Assembly: GCA_017458805.1 (NCBI GenBank)
Contig: JAFTAC010000337.1
Span: 1-14,246 of the forward strand
Reading direction: 5' to 3'
Length of the DNA: 14,246 nt
From: Victivallales bacterium
GTDB taxonomy: Bacteria; Verrucomicrobiota; Lentisphaeria; Oligosphaerales; Oligosphaeraceae
Shown here piece after piece: positions 1 to 6,182 of the stretch. The notes below the pieces were generated by a model. It worked only from the letters and a program-made list of their open reading frames with translations. It searched no databases and had not been told where the DNA came from. The translations under genes were made by a program, and so were the position numbers. Positions within the stretch are counted from its first letter, which is position 1. Each line of letters starts with the position of its first letter.

Positions 1-662
1 GTGTTGTATGCGCTGTCCATCTTGGACTCGACATGGGAGTCCATCATAAGGGCATTGTAGGCGTTGCTGTGAACGAATTTGACATTGCAGCTGGCGTCCC
101 CCTTGTTGACATACTTGTGGTATTCGCTGCTGTCAGCCTTGCCTTCGTCTGTCGTCAACCAGGCGTATGTAAAACAGCTGCCGTCACTTGCACTGATGGT
201 CTGGGACGGCTTTTTGAAGGCGTTGAGTTTTTTGGCGGTGCCAGCAGTGGATGGCGTGCCGCAAAGCCACCAGGCGCGTCCGTAGGAGTATTCCAGCGGA
301 GATTCGTATGTGACGGAACTGGTGGATGGGGGACGATAGGTGTTGTAGGAGTTTGGCACATCTGAGTCGCAGACGTAGCATTTGATGTCACCGACATAGT
401 TGGTAAGCACATCATACCAGGTGTACATGAGACTGTCATCACCTCCGCCAACTTTAGAGTAGGTATAAGCGTAGCAGTTGTAGTTTTTGAAGTCGCCAGA
501 GTAGGTAACCATGGCGATGCCGAGCTGCTTGAGGTTGTTGACGCAGCTGATGGCCTCCGCCTTTTCACGAGCTTTGGAGAGTGCAGGGAGCAGCATGGCG
601 GCCAGGATGGCGATGATGGCAATGACGACGAGCAGCTCAATCAGGGTGAATCTTTTTTTCAT
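1..662 (-). CDS. Prepilin-like (type II secretion/type IV pilin-like) protein, 3' end cut by window
   Basis: The frame is open from an ATG at 662 to the window edge, giving 220 visible residues. Residues 1-35 hold the prepilin signature: short basic leader MKKR, then FTLIELLVVIAII with Glu at mature position 5, then a hydrophobic helix and LLPALSKAREKA. The body has NNLKQLG, CYVCDSDVP and, near the end, NALMMDSHVESKMDS, matching the DGHVEAKM region of the next gene. By that alignment only about eight residues are missing. The residue before Phe is Arg, not the usual Gly. A strong Shine-Dalgarno sequence (AAAGGAGT) precedes the start. It lies 44 nt downstream of its paralogue at 707-1393, presumably in one transcript. 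Such proteins are membrane-anchored through the N-terminal helix, and the globular part is thought to face outward. The exact role (pilus, secretion or surface protein) is unknown. Confidence 0.88.
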   Translation of the reverse strand, partial: MKKRFTLIELLVVIAIIAILAAMLLPALSKAREKAEAISCVNNLKQLGIAMVTYSGDFKNYNCYAYTYSKVGGGDDSLMYTWYDVLTNYVGDIKCYVCDSDVPNSYNTYRPPSTSSVTYESPLEYSYGRAWWLCGTPSTAGTAKKLNAFKKPSQTISASDGSCFTYAWLTTDEGKADSSEYHKYVNKGDASCNVKFVHSNAYNALMMDSHVESKMDSAYN

Positions 663-706
663 GTTTCTCGACTCCTTTGGAAAAAACGATGGCATCTGAC
701 GTGATA

Positions 707-1393
707 TCAGTATTTTGTGCGCCACATAATGTTGTAGTAGTTGCTGTGCATCTTTGCCTCGACATGGCCGTCGAACAGGAGGGCGTTGTATTGGTTGGCG
801 TGGCGGAACGCAACCTTGCAGGCGGCGTTGTCCTTGGTGACGTATTTGGCGAAGACGTCACTGTTCATTGACTGGCCGTTATCATTCCATGTTGTCCAGT
901 CGGAGAATGAATATGTGGTGCCGTCGCAGACGCTGATGGTCTGGGAGGGCTTCTTGAAGGCGTTCATCTTGAGCATGTTTCCTTGGCCGCTTCCACCGAG
1001 CCACCAGGCGCGCCCGTATGAGTATTCGAGGGGATTGTCGTAAGTGGTGGAGCTGGTGGATTCGGGGCGCATGTCGCTGTAGGTGTTGGGGATATCCGAA
1101 TCGCAGATGTAGCTCTTGGAATCGCCGATATAGTTGATGATTCCGTCCATCCAGACATAGCGGACCTGGTCGGAGCCAGAGGTTCCCGAGTAGGTGTAGG
1201 TGTAGCAGTTGTAGTTCTTGAAGTCTCCCGAATAGCTGACCATGGCCAGACCGATTTGCTTGAGGTTATTGATGCAGCTGATCGCCTCCGCCTTTTCGCG
1301 GGCCTTGGAGAGGGCTGGCAGCAACATGGCCGCAAGGATGGCGATAATGGCGATGACGACGAGCAGCTCAATCAGGGTGAATCTCTTTTTCAT
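707..1393 (-). CDS. Prepilin-type N-terminal domain protein (pseudopilin), complete
   Basis: This 228-residue protein opens with MKKRFTLIELLVVIAII, the prepilin peptidase/methylation signature with Glu5, followed by a hydrophobic stretch to about residue 27 and the SKAREKAEAISC segment common in Lentisphaerae. The C-terminal body has YICDSDIP, EYSYGRAWWLGG, FKKPSQTISVCDGT and FDGHVEAKMHS. The last is the G/D-H-V element frequent near the end of these proteins. ATG at 1393 is preceded by AAGGAAT. It is the first gene of a two-gene tandem array. Its paralogue at 1-662 differs at only about five of the first 63 residues, so a duplication is likely. A promoter candidate lies 55-82 nt upstream. 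Function beyond membrane-anchored pilin-like protein cannot be read from sequence. Major-pilin and T2SS GspG-type roles are both possible, but no secretion gene is nearby. Confidence 0.9.
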   Translation of the reverse strand: MKKRFTLIELLVVIAIIAILAAMLLPALSKAREKAEAISCINNLKQIGLAMVSYSGDFKNYNCYTYTYSGTSGSDQVRYVWMDGIINYIGDSKSYICDSDIPNTYSDMRPESTSSTTYDNPLEYSYGRAWWLGGSGQGNMLKMNAFKKPSQTISVCDGTTYSFSDWTTWNDNGQSMNSDVFAKYVTKDNAACKVAFRHANQYNALLFDGHVEAKMHSNYYNIMWRTKY

Positions 1394-1447
1394 GTTGTTT
1401 ATTCCTTAATAGATCGATGAGTAAAACTCACTGTTAATCTCTTATTA

Positions 1448-1475
1448 ATTTTACGCCTAATTTTCCAATTTTCAA
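1448..1475 (-). promoter_or_regulatory. Candidate sigma70-type promoter for the pseudopilin pair
   Basis: Read on the minus strand, TTGAAA (1475-1470) is followed after 16 nt by TAAAAT (1453-1448), close to consensus -35 and -10 boxes. It sits 55 nt upstream of the ATG at 1393 in an AT-rich region. Promoter consensus in Lentisphaerae is not firmly known to me, so this is a motif-based suggestion. Confidence 0.4.
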
Positions 1476-1605
1476 GGCAGTATGTGGAAAAATGATAGAA
1501 TTGTTGGAAAAAGGCTTTTTTTTGCAATAATCTCTCTTGCATATTTCCAATAATGTATTACATTCTTACTGGCTTTTTGTAAAAGAACAAGAGTGTTTAT
1601 CATAT

Positions 1606-1612
1606 AAAGGAG
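1606..1612 (+). promoter_or_regulatory. Ribosome binding site deciding the 1620 start
   Basis: AAAGGAG lies 7 nt before ATG 1620 but only 4 nt before the in-frame GTG at 1617. Spacing favours the ATG, giving a 415-residue product that begins MRTFLLRG. Confidence 0.6.
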
Positions 1613-1619
1613 TTACGTG

Positions 1620-2867
1620 ATGCGCACATTTTTACTGAGAGGCAGGTCGTTTTGGCTGGTTCTTGGATTGCTTTTCCTGTTGCCATGTGTTGTAGTCTTC
1701 GCCCAGGAGGCGGATGATGACGACGAGGATGAGGACGAAGAGAAGACTGAACAGGCGGATCCAGACGCCTGGAAGGCTGCCCGTGACGAAATTGCGAAGA
1801 CCATCAAGATTGAAATCGACAAGCGCGTCAAGCAGAAGGTCAAGCATGAGAACATCGTCAGGGATCTGAACAAGTTCACCAAGATCTATGAAGCCTTTAT
1901 GAAAAAGGACTATGAGGATCAGATAGCCTCCTTCGTCGCGTTGGAGAAGAAGAAATGGGAGCGCAACATGATTCCTGCCATTTACCCGAATGTTATGGCG
2001 AAGAAGGAGTTCCAGGTTTTCATGCCTCCAGTCTGGAAGTATCCCGTTGATAAGCCGAAGGCACCGATGGAAATCATCAAATCCATGATTGAGAAGAACC
2101 TTGATGCACAATTTGTCGCCGCATATCCGCTGAAGCCTATGGAGGAGCTTGAAAAGGACGGACGCAAGAAGTACCCGCTGATTGTGCTTACTCCAGAGAA
2201 TCCGCGCCCTCCTGTAAAGTTCATGCTCAGGGAAGGTCGCGGTACGAATGCGCGCGTGGAAGGTCGTTTGCAGAAAATCAACGCAGAGCGCCTTCAGGTT
2301 CAAACTCCCACTGGCACACGAATGTTGACCCGCAAGGACTTGTCGGAGGAGACACAGGCGATGTTTTACAAGGATGTAAACGACAAATATGTCCAGGAGT
2401 ATGTCGATGACGAGATACGCAAGTACAATGCACTGCGCGAAGGCTTTGTCGTTGACTGGACCGAATTGATTCTGCCGAACGCCCTGATTTTCTCCAACTA
2501 TGTGCCGAATGTTTACCTTACAATCGACCCCAAGACCAAGAAGCCTGAAAAGGTGATTCGCCAGTCAACGAACCTGAAAAAATGGATTACGCGTGTCGAG
2601 TATGAGGGTACCATCTACAAGACCCAGTACGAGGCGGAGAAGAAGCGCATTACGCCTGGAGTGGAGAAGGAGTTCTACGAGCACGCAGCAGAAAAGGAAC
2701 TGTACAGCGAGAACTTCATCTATCGCGAGAAGGACAAGGAATGGGTGCCCGAATCGGTCGCTGCCGAACGTGACGCCGCCGAGCAAGCTGCCGAGGCAAA
2801 CCAGAACCAGAACGGCGGTATGGAAGGCCCTGATGGCATGCCTGAACCTGGTCCGCCTCCCATGTAG
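1620..2867 (+). CDS. Exported acidic protein of unknown function
   Basis: I do not recognise a named family. The 415-residue product begins with a clear signal peptide: basic MRTFLLRGR, a hydrophobic core to about residue 27, and likely signal peptidase I cleavage after VFA at residue 28. The mature N-terminus is a run of Asp and Glu (about residues 31-42). The body is rich in Lys and Glu. Around residues 213-250 a short beta-rich segment (VEGRLQKINAERLQVQT, then RKDLSEETQAMF) resembles the small SH3-like or Sm-like folds seen in PVC-group exported proteins, where a strand pair is followed by a short helix; this is a by-eye resemblance. The C-terminus is Gln/Asn/Gly/Pro-rich and ends GPPPM. 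No lipobox or later membrane segment is seen, so a soluble periplasmic or secreted protein is likely. It is monocistronic, with a strong inverted repeat 12 nt after the stop. Confidence 0.85.
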   Translation: MRTFLLRGRSFWLVLGLLFLLPCVVVFAQEADDDDEDEDEEKTEQADPDAWKAARDEIAKTIKIEIDKRVKQKVKHENIVRDLNKFTKIYEAFMKKDYEDQIASFVALEKKKWERNMIPAIYPNVMAKKEFQVFMPPVWKYPVDKPKAPMEIIKSMIEKNLDAQFVAAYPLKPMEELEKDGRKKYPLIVLTPENPRPPVKFMLREGRGTNARVEGRLQKINAERLQVQTPTGTRMLTRKDLSEETQAMFYKDVNDKYVQEYVDDEIRKYNALREGFVVDWTELILPNALIFSNYVPNVYLTIDPKTKKPEKVIRQSTNLKKWITRVEYEGTIYKTQYEAEKKRITPGVEKEFYEHAAEKELYSENFIYREKDKEWVPESVAAERDAAEQAAEANQNQNGGMEGPDGMPEPGPPPM

Positions 2868-2879
2868 TGTGGTCACAGG

Positions 2880-2914
2880 TTGCCTTGCAGCGCTCTTTGA
2901 GCGCTGCAAGGCAA
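2880..2914 (+). terminator. Perfect 16-bp stem-loop after the acidic protein gene
   Basis: TTGCCTTGCAGCGCTC (2880-2895) is exactly complementary to 2899-2914 across a TTT loop. It begins 12 nt after the stop codon at 2867. No T-run follows, so it is not a classic intrinsic terminator. It may still end or stabilise the mRNA, or it may be one of the palindromes that crowd this region. Confidence 0.5.
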
Positions 2915-2927
2915 TCCCGAGTGAGGC

Positions 2928-2948
2928 GCGCACCCTTAAGGGGTGCGC
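2928..2948. repeat. Second short inverted repeat
   Basis: GCGCACCC (2928-2935) pairs with GGGTGCGC (2941-2948) around a TTAAG centre. It overlaps the start of the direct repeat at 2944. It may form a bidirectional hairpin between the convergent genes. Confidence 0.4.
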
Positions 2949-3020
2949 TGTCAGGACGGAGTTGGCGCAATAGGGGCTATATTGCTCTGAAGAGATGCGC
3001 TGTCAGGACGGAGTTGGCGC
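2944..3020. repeat. Two 25-bp identical direct repeats
   Basis: The 25-bp segment 2944-2968 recurs without mismatch at 2996-3020, a 52-bp period. Each copy begins TGCGCTGTCAGGACGG and ends AGTTGGCGC, so both edges contain GCGC. The inner part, CAG-ACGGAG-TGGCGC, matches the palindromic unit repeated at 5207-5300. This suggests one dispersed repeat family. Confidence 0.6.
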
Positions 3021-3023
3021 GGT

Positions 3024-3043
3024 GCCTGGTTAATTAGTCAGGC
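3024..3043. terminator. Weak hairpin between convergent genes
   Basis: GCCTG (3024-3028) and CAGGC (3039-3043) can pair, with three more pairs inward including two G-U, around an AATT loop. It lies 48 nt past the ispD stop. There is no clear T-tract, so a terminator role is a guess. Confidence 0.25.
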
Positions 3044-3091
3044 GTGTATGCTTGGCACAGCTGGTTTGATACTGCCCTGAGTGGGTGTATT

Positions 3092-3784
3092 CTACTGGTG
3101 TGTGTGCTGTGTGTGTCCCACGAGTTCCGCAAGTTTCAGTTCGTCGGGGTAGGTGATTTTCATATTGCAGGCAGTGTTTTCAACCAGTCGTACGGAATGC
3201 CCCATAAGCTGCACGGCCTGCGCGTCGTCGGTGACTGGGATAGCTTTCTGGATGCAGTAAAGGTAGGCGTCGGTAATCCAGTCACGCCGAAAAACCTGCG
3301 GAGTTTCCGCCGCCCATAGCTTGGAACGGTCGGGAGTCTCCTGTATTTGAACTTCCGCATTGGCGACCTTGATGGTGTCCGTGACACGATGTGCGGCGAT
3401 AGCTCCGCCGCAGGCAATGGCCTCTTTGAAACAAGCTTCCAGAAGAGAGGCTGTCGCGAAGGGGCGCGCAGCGTCCTGGATGGCAACGTAATTGACCTCA
3501 GACGGCAGTTCCTGTATGCCTGCCAGCGCGGATGAGGAGCGTTCGGCACCTCCATGCACCATCTTTACATCGTTAATCGATGGTGGCATTTGAACACGGA
3601 ACAGCTCATCAGCACCATCAGGAATGACAAGGACGGTGTGCGCCGCGCCCACGAAAGGCACGAGGTTTTCAAGGCAGTGCAAAAAGAGGCATTTGCCGTT
3701 CAGCTTCGCAAAGAGCTTGTTTGAGCTGCCAAAACGGCGCGAGGAGCCTCCCGCGACAACAACGAGACCGAGTACGGGAGTCAT
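3092..3784 (-). CDS. ispD: 2-C-methyl-D-erythritol 4-phosphate cytidylyltransferase
   Basis: IspD joins CTP and MEP to give CDP-methylerythritol, the third step of the non-mevalonate isoprenoid pathway, in the cytoplasm. The 230 residues match the family's usual length. Visible motifs are the nucleotide-binding loop VVAGGSSRRFG (8-19) with Lys23, GGAERSSSALAGI (78-90), the metal-binding DAARP (104-108), DTIK (136-139), Arg153 with TPQVF (161-165), TDDAQ (185-189) and MKIT (208-211). The usual Pro-Lys-Gln after the first loop is SNK here, a mild deviation. ATG 3784 starts 3 nt after the stop of the Mur ligase gene at 3788, with GGAG inside that gene's end, so translation is probably coupled. 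The C-terminus ends HTQHTHQ, encoded by a GT-rich stretch. Undecaprenyl carrier lipid, made from isoprenoids, gives a loose link to the cell-wall neighbour. Confidence 0.93.
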   Translation of the reverse strand: MTPVLGLVVVAGGSSRRFGSSNKLFAKLNGKCLFLHCLENLVPFVGAAHTVLVIPDGADELFRVQMPPSINDVKMVHGGAERSSSALAGIQELPSEVNYVAIQDAARPFATASLLEACFKEAIACGGAIAAHRVTDTIKVANAEVQIQETPDRSKLWAAETPQVFRRDWITDAYLYCIQKAIPVTDDAQAVQLMGHSVRLVENTACNMKITYPDELKLAELVGHTQHTHQ

Positions 3785-3787
3785 GCT

Positions 3788-5191
3788 TCAATGCTCCATG
3801 AATGTGGCAGTCCAGGGACGCAGGGAGCTGTCGCGCGCCCCCATGACAAGGACACAGCCTTTTTGATGATTGGAGTGTATTAGCTCCAGAGCTTCTGAGC
3901 GTTGGATGGCCTTTGCCGAAATACCATTCTCAACCAGCTGCGCCACGACCTCTTCCGATGTCGGCTTGAAGCTGGCGCTGCCCCCCGCATAATAGACGGG
4001 CAGCATATAGAATACATCGCCTGGGCGAAGCGTCTCTTTAAGTATCTCCGCCAACGGTGTGCGCATGAATTCCAGAGGACGGAAGCCATGTGGCTGGAAG
4101 ATGGCAACCACTGGACCGCCGAAGCGTTCCTGCGCCGTGCTGATGGCCGCATGTATTTTTTCAGGGTTGTGGGCGTAGTCGTTCACCAACGGCGTGCCGT
4201 CTGCCATGGCTCCCATCACCTCAAAGCGCTGGTGGATGCCAGGGAAGGCGGCAATGGCGGCAGCAAGCTGCTCTTGTTTTGCGTGAAGGTGCAACATTTT
4301 CAGCAGGGCGACGACCGCCGTTGCGTTCAAGGCGGAGTGATGGCCTGACTGCCCCGAAGCAAAATGCCCCATGCCAGGGATGTCAAACGCAATACCGTCC
4401 TTGTCCATCGAATAGTTGGCGGGATAGAGAGCGCCCTCCGCCCCTTCTGGCGAGAAGGTCTGAACTGGCGCCTGGCAACCGTCTGCCAGACGTTGCAGTT
4501 CCTTCAGGCAGACGACGCCTTTTTTGCAGCGCCCCATAAAGGCGGCGAACACCCTGCGGAGCTCTGCCTCTTCATAGTGGTCGTTACCCACATTGAGCAA
4601 CACACCGTAGTCGGGCGAGAACTCGTTGATGGAGTGGTCACTCTCATCGATTTCCACAACCGCCCAACGGGGAGACGCATCAGCTATGAAGTTACCAGGC
4701 AGGTCGTCGGGAAGCGTACCAGCGAAATAGCCGCCATTTACCACGAGGACGGGTTCGCCCAAAGCCTTTAGGGCGGATGCAATCCAGCCCGTGACGGAGG
4801 TTTTGCCGCAGGAACCTGCGACGCCGATGAGTTGCGTACCTGTGTTGGCGATGGCCTGCGCCAACGCCCGCGCACGGTGAAGCACGGGGATGTTCGGCCT
4901 GGCAACCAAATCGGGGTTGCCCGCCTCAACCGCCGTCGAGACTATCAGCTCGTCAGGAGACTCTGCCACAACGCCTGATCCGTCCTGCTCATAGAGGTGG
5001 ATGCCCTGCCGACGCAGCTTCTCATAAAGCTCCGCCTTGCCAGGCTCCGCAAGCCCGCGGTCGCTCCCCGCTACCGAATAGCCCTGCGACACCAGCAACT
5101 GGGCGAGACCACTCATGCCGATGCCCCCGATACCGATGAAAAACACCTTGCCTGGCGCAGGTACCAAGTTCAATGACGTGTCATATTCCAT
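3788..5191 (-). CDS. MurC/Mpl-type Mur ligase (UDP-N-acetylmuramate:amino acid or peptide ligase)
   Basis: The 467-residue protein has the three Mur-ligase domains in order. The Rossmann part begins FIGIGGIGMSGL (18-29), the MurC/Mpl form. The ATP-binding centre is GSCGKTS (126-132), followed by EIDESDHS (180-187) and LLNVGNDHYEE (198-208). The C-terminal domain shows GHHSALNA (283-290), HQRFE (320-324), NDYAHNPEK (337-345) and FQPHGFRPLE. In the family the enzyme uses ATP to link an amino acid or peptide to UDP-MurNAc. Several positions are unusual: MurC normally has GTHGKTTT, RRFE and DDYxHHP, whereas here Cys, Gln and Asn appear. This may be a divergent MurC, an Mpl-like recycling ligase, or a paralogue with a new substrate. 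ATG 5191 is chosen for AAGGAG 5 nt upstream; the longer frame back to 5239 starts inside a repeat. It is followed 3 nt later by ispD. Confidence 0.85.
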   Translation of the reverse strand: MEYDTSLNLVPAPGKVFFIGIGGIGMSGLAQLLVSQGYSVAGSDRGLAEPGKAELYEKLRRQGIHLYEQDGSGVVAESPDELIVSTAVEAGNPDLVARPNIPVLHRARALAQAIANTGTQLIGVAGSCGKTSVTGWIASALKALGEPVLVVNGGYFAGTLPDDLPGNFIADASPRWAVVEIDESDHSINEFSPDYGVLLNVGNDHYEEAELRRVFAAFMGRCKKGVVCLKELQRLADGCQAPVQTFSPEGAEGALYPANYSMDKDGIAFDIPGMGHFASGQSGHHSALNATAVVALLKMLHLHAKQEQLAAAIAAFPGIHQRFEVMGAMADGTPLVNDYAHNPEKIHAAISTAQERFGGPVVAIFQPHGFRPLEFMRTPLAEILKETLRPGDVFYMLPVYYAGGSASFKPTSEEVVAQLVENGISAKAIQRSEALELIHSNHQKGCVLVMGARDSSLRPWTATFMEH

Positions 5192-5196
5192 GTTTT

Positions 5197-5202
5197 CTCC
5201 TT
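5197..5202 (-). promoter_or_regulatory. Ribosome binding site deciding the 5191 start
   Basis: On the minus strand AAGGAG ends 5 nt before ATG 5191. The upstream in-frame ATG at 5239 has no such site and would add 16 residues encoded partly by the tandem repeat. Confidence 0.65.
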
Positions 5203-5206
5203 CATT

Positions 5207-5300
5207 GCGCCAGACGGAGCTGGCGCATCTCCATGTCATCGCGCCAGATGGAGCTGGCGCATCTCCATGTCATCGCGCCAGATGGAGCTGGCACATCTCC
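5207..5300. repeat. Tandem 34-bp palindromic repeat, 2.8 copies
   Basis: A 20-bp unit, GCGCCAGATGGAGCTGGCGC, occurs at 5207-5226 (with C for T at one position), 5241-5260 and 5275-5294 (one change near its end). The 14-bp spacer ATCTCCATGTCATC separates the copies; the last spacer is cut to ATCTCC. Each unit can fold with GCGCCAG pairing to CTGGCGC around a 6-nt loop. It fills the gap between the LOG-family and Mur ligase genes, where it could form hairpins in the mRNA. The unit resembles the direct repeats at 2944-3020. Confidence 0.75.
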
Positions 5301-5303
5301 AGA

Positions 5304-6143
5304 CTATTCCTTCCCATAGAATTTCTTGATGACGTTCCAGCCATCCTGGGCGGTTTCGCAGTAGGTGAAGATGTTGATGTCCTCTTTGCAGATAAGGCCG
5401 CGTTCGGCGAAGAACTCCCAGTCGATGAGCCGTTCCCAGAACTCGCGTCCGTATAGCAGGACAGGCATGGGGTCGATCTTGTGAGTCTGGATGAGGGTAA
5501 GGACCTCAAAGAGTTCGTCCATCGTGCCAAAGCCTCCTGGGAAGGCGGCAAGGGCCTTTGCGCGCTTCAGGAAGTGCATCTTGCGCACGCTGAAATAGTG
5601 CAGCTGGAAGGAGAGTTCAGTGGTGATGTAGGGGTTGGGGTGCTGCTCAAAGGGGAGCGTGATGTTGAGGGCCGCCGAGAGGCCTCCCGCCTCCATCGCA
5701 CCGCGGTTTCCCGCCTCCATAATGCCGCCACCGCCACCCGTGAGGATGACGAAGGTCCTGTCGGTGCCGTCCTGCTTCTGGCTCTCGGTGGTCACAAGAG
5801 CGGCCAGTTCGCGTGCGACCTGGTAATAGTGGCTTTCATCGACGATACGCTTGGCCGCCTTCACGTCCGCAAGGGCTTTGGGCGAGCGAGGTTCCTTGGC
5901 AAGGCGTGCTTGCGCCTCATCAAGGATCTTCTGCGCCTCCTCGGGAGACTTGGTGCGCGCACTGCCAAAAATGACCATCGTGGAATAGACCCTGAACAGG
6001 TCCATCGCTATGTCAGGCTTCAGATACTCCATTTCCAAGCGAAGACCACGGCATACTGGGGACTTGATGAAATCCTCGTCCTCAAAGGCGATTTTCTGCG
6101 CATTGTTGAAAAGCTTCTTGATTTCTTCGCGTATGTTGTCCAT
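5304..6143 (-). CDS. LOG-family protein (putative nucleotide phosphoribohydrolase, TIGR00730-like)
   Basis: The 279-residue protein has both signature motifs of the LOG (Lonely guy)/lysine-decarboxylase-like Rossmann family: GGGGGIMEAGNRGA (136-149) and PGGFGTMDE (202-210), with Arg187-Lys188 between them. Characterised members hydrolyse the N-glycosidic bond of cytokinin or other nucleoside 5'-monophosphates, releasing base and ribose 5-phosphate; older annotations as lysine decarboxylase are misleading. It is longer than the compact LOG type of about 190 residues because of an N-terminal region (about 1-50) and a charged insertion (about 66-105, KSPEEA to KRIVDE). ATG 6143 is preceded by a near-perfect TAGGAGGT. 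It lies 39 nt after the flotillin-like gene and before the palindromic repeat and Mur ligase gene. The true substrate in this organism is unknown. Confidence 0.88.
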   Translation of the reverse strand: MDNIREEIKKLFNNAQKIAFEDEDFIKSPVCRGLRLEMEYLKPDIAMDLFRVYSTMVIFGSARTKSPEEAQKILDEAQARLAKEPRSPKALADVKAAKRIVDESHYYQVARELAALVTTESQKQDGTDRTFVILTGGGGGIMEAGNRGAMEAGGLSAALNITLPFEQHPNPYITTELSFQLHYFSVRKMHFLKRAKALAAFPGGFGTMDELFEVLTLIQTHKIDPMPVLLYGREFWERLIDWEFFAERGLICKEDINIFTYCETAQDGWNVIKKFYGKE

Positions 6144-6182
6144 GTTTTACCTCCTAATTAATCATGCGAACGCCGTGCACGC

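Noticed and set aside
1632..2303. Minus-strand frame of 223 codons opposite the acidic exported protein
   Set aside because: Antisense; the plus frame has a signal peptide, a good ribosome site and a following hairpin.
2880..3043. Insertion sequence remnant
   Set aside because: There are inverted and direct repeats but no transposase fragment and no target-site duplication that I can identify.
5192..5239. N-terminal extension of the Mur ligase from ATG 5239
   Set aside because: It lies partly in the tandem repeat, lacks a ribosome site, and the family begins close to MEYDTS with AAGGAG before 5191.
5207..5300. CRISPR array
   Set aside because: Spacers are identical 14-mers, so it is a plain tandem repeat.
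5481..6161. Plus-strand frame of 226 codons over the LOG-family gene
   Set aside because: Antisense shadow of a gene with clear catalytic motifs.
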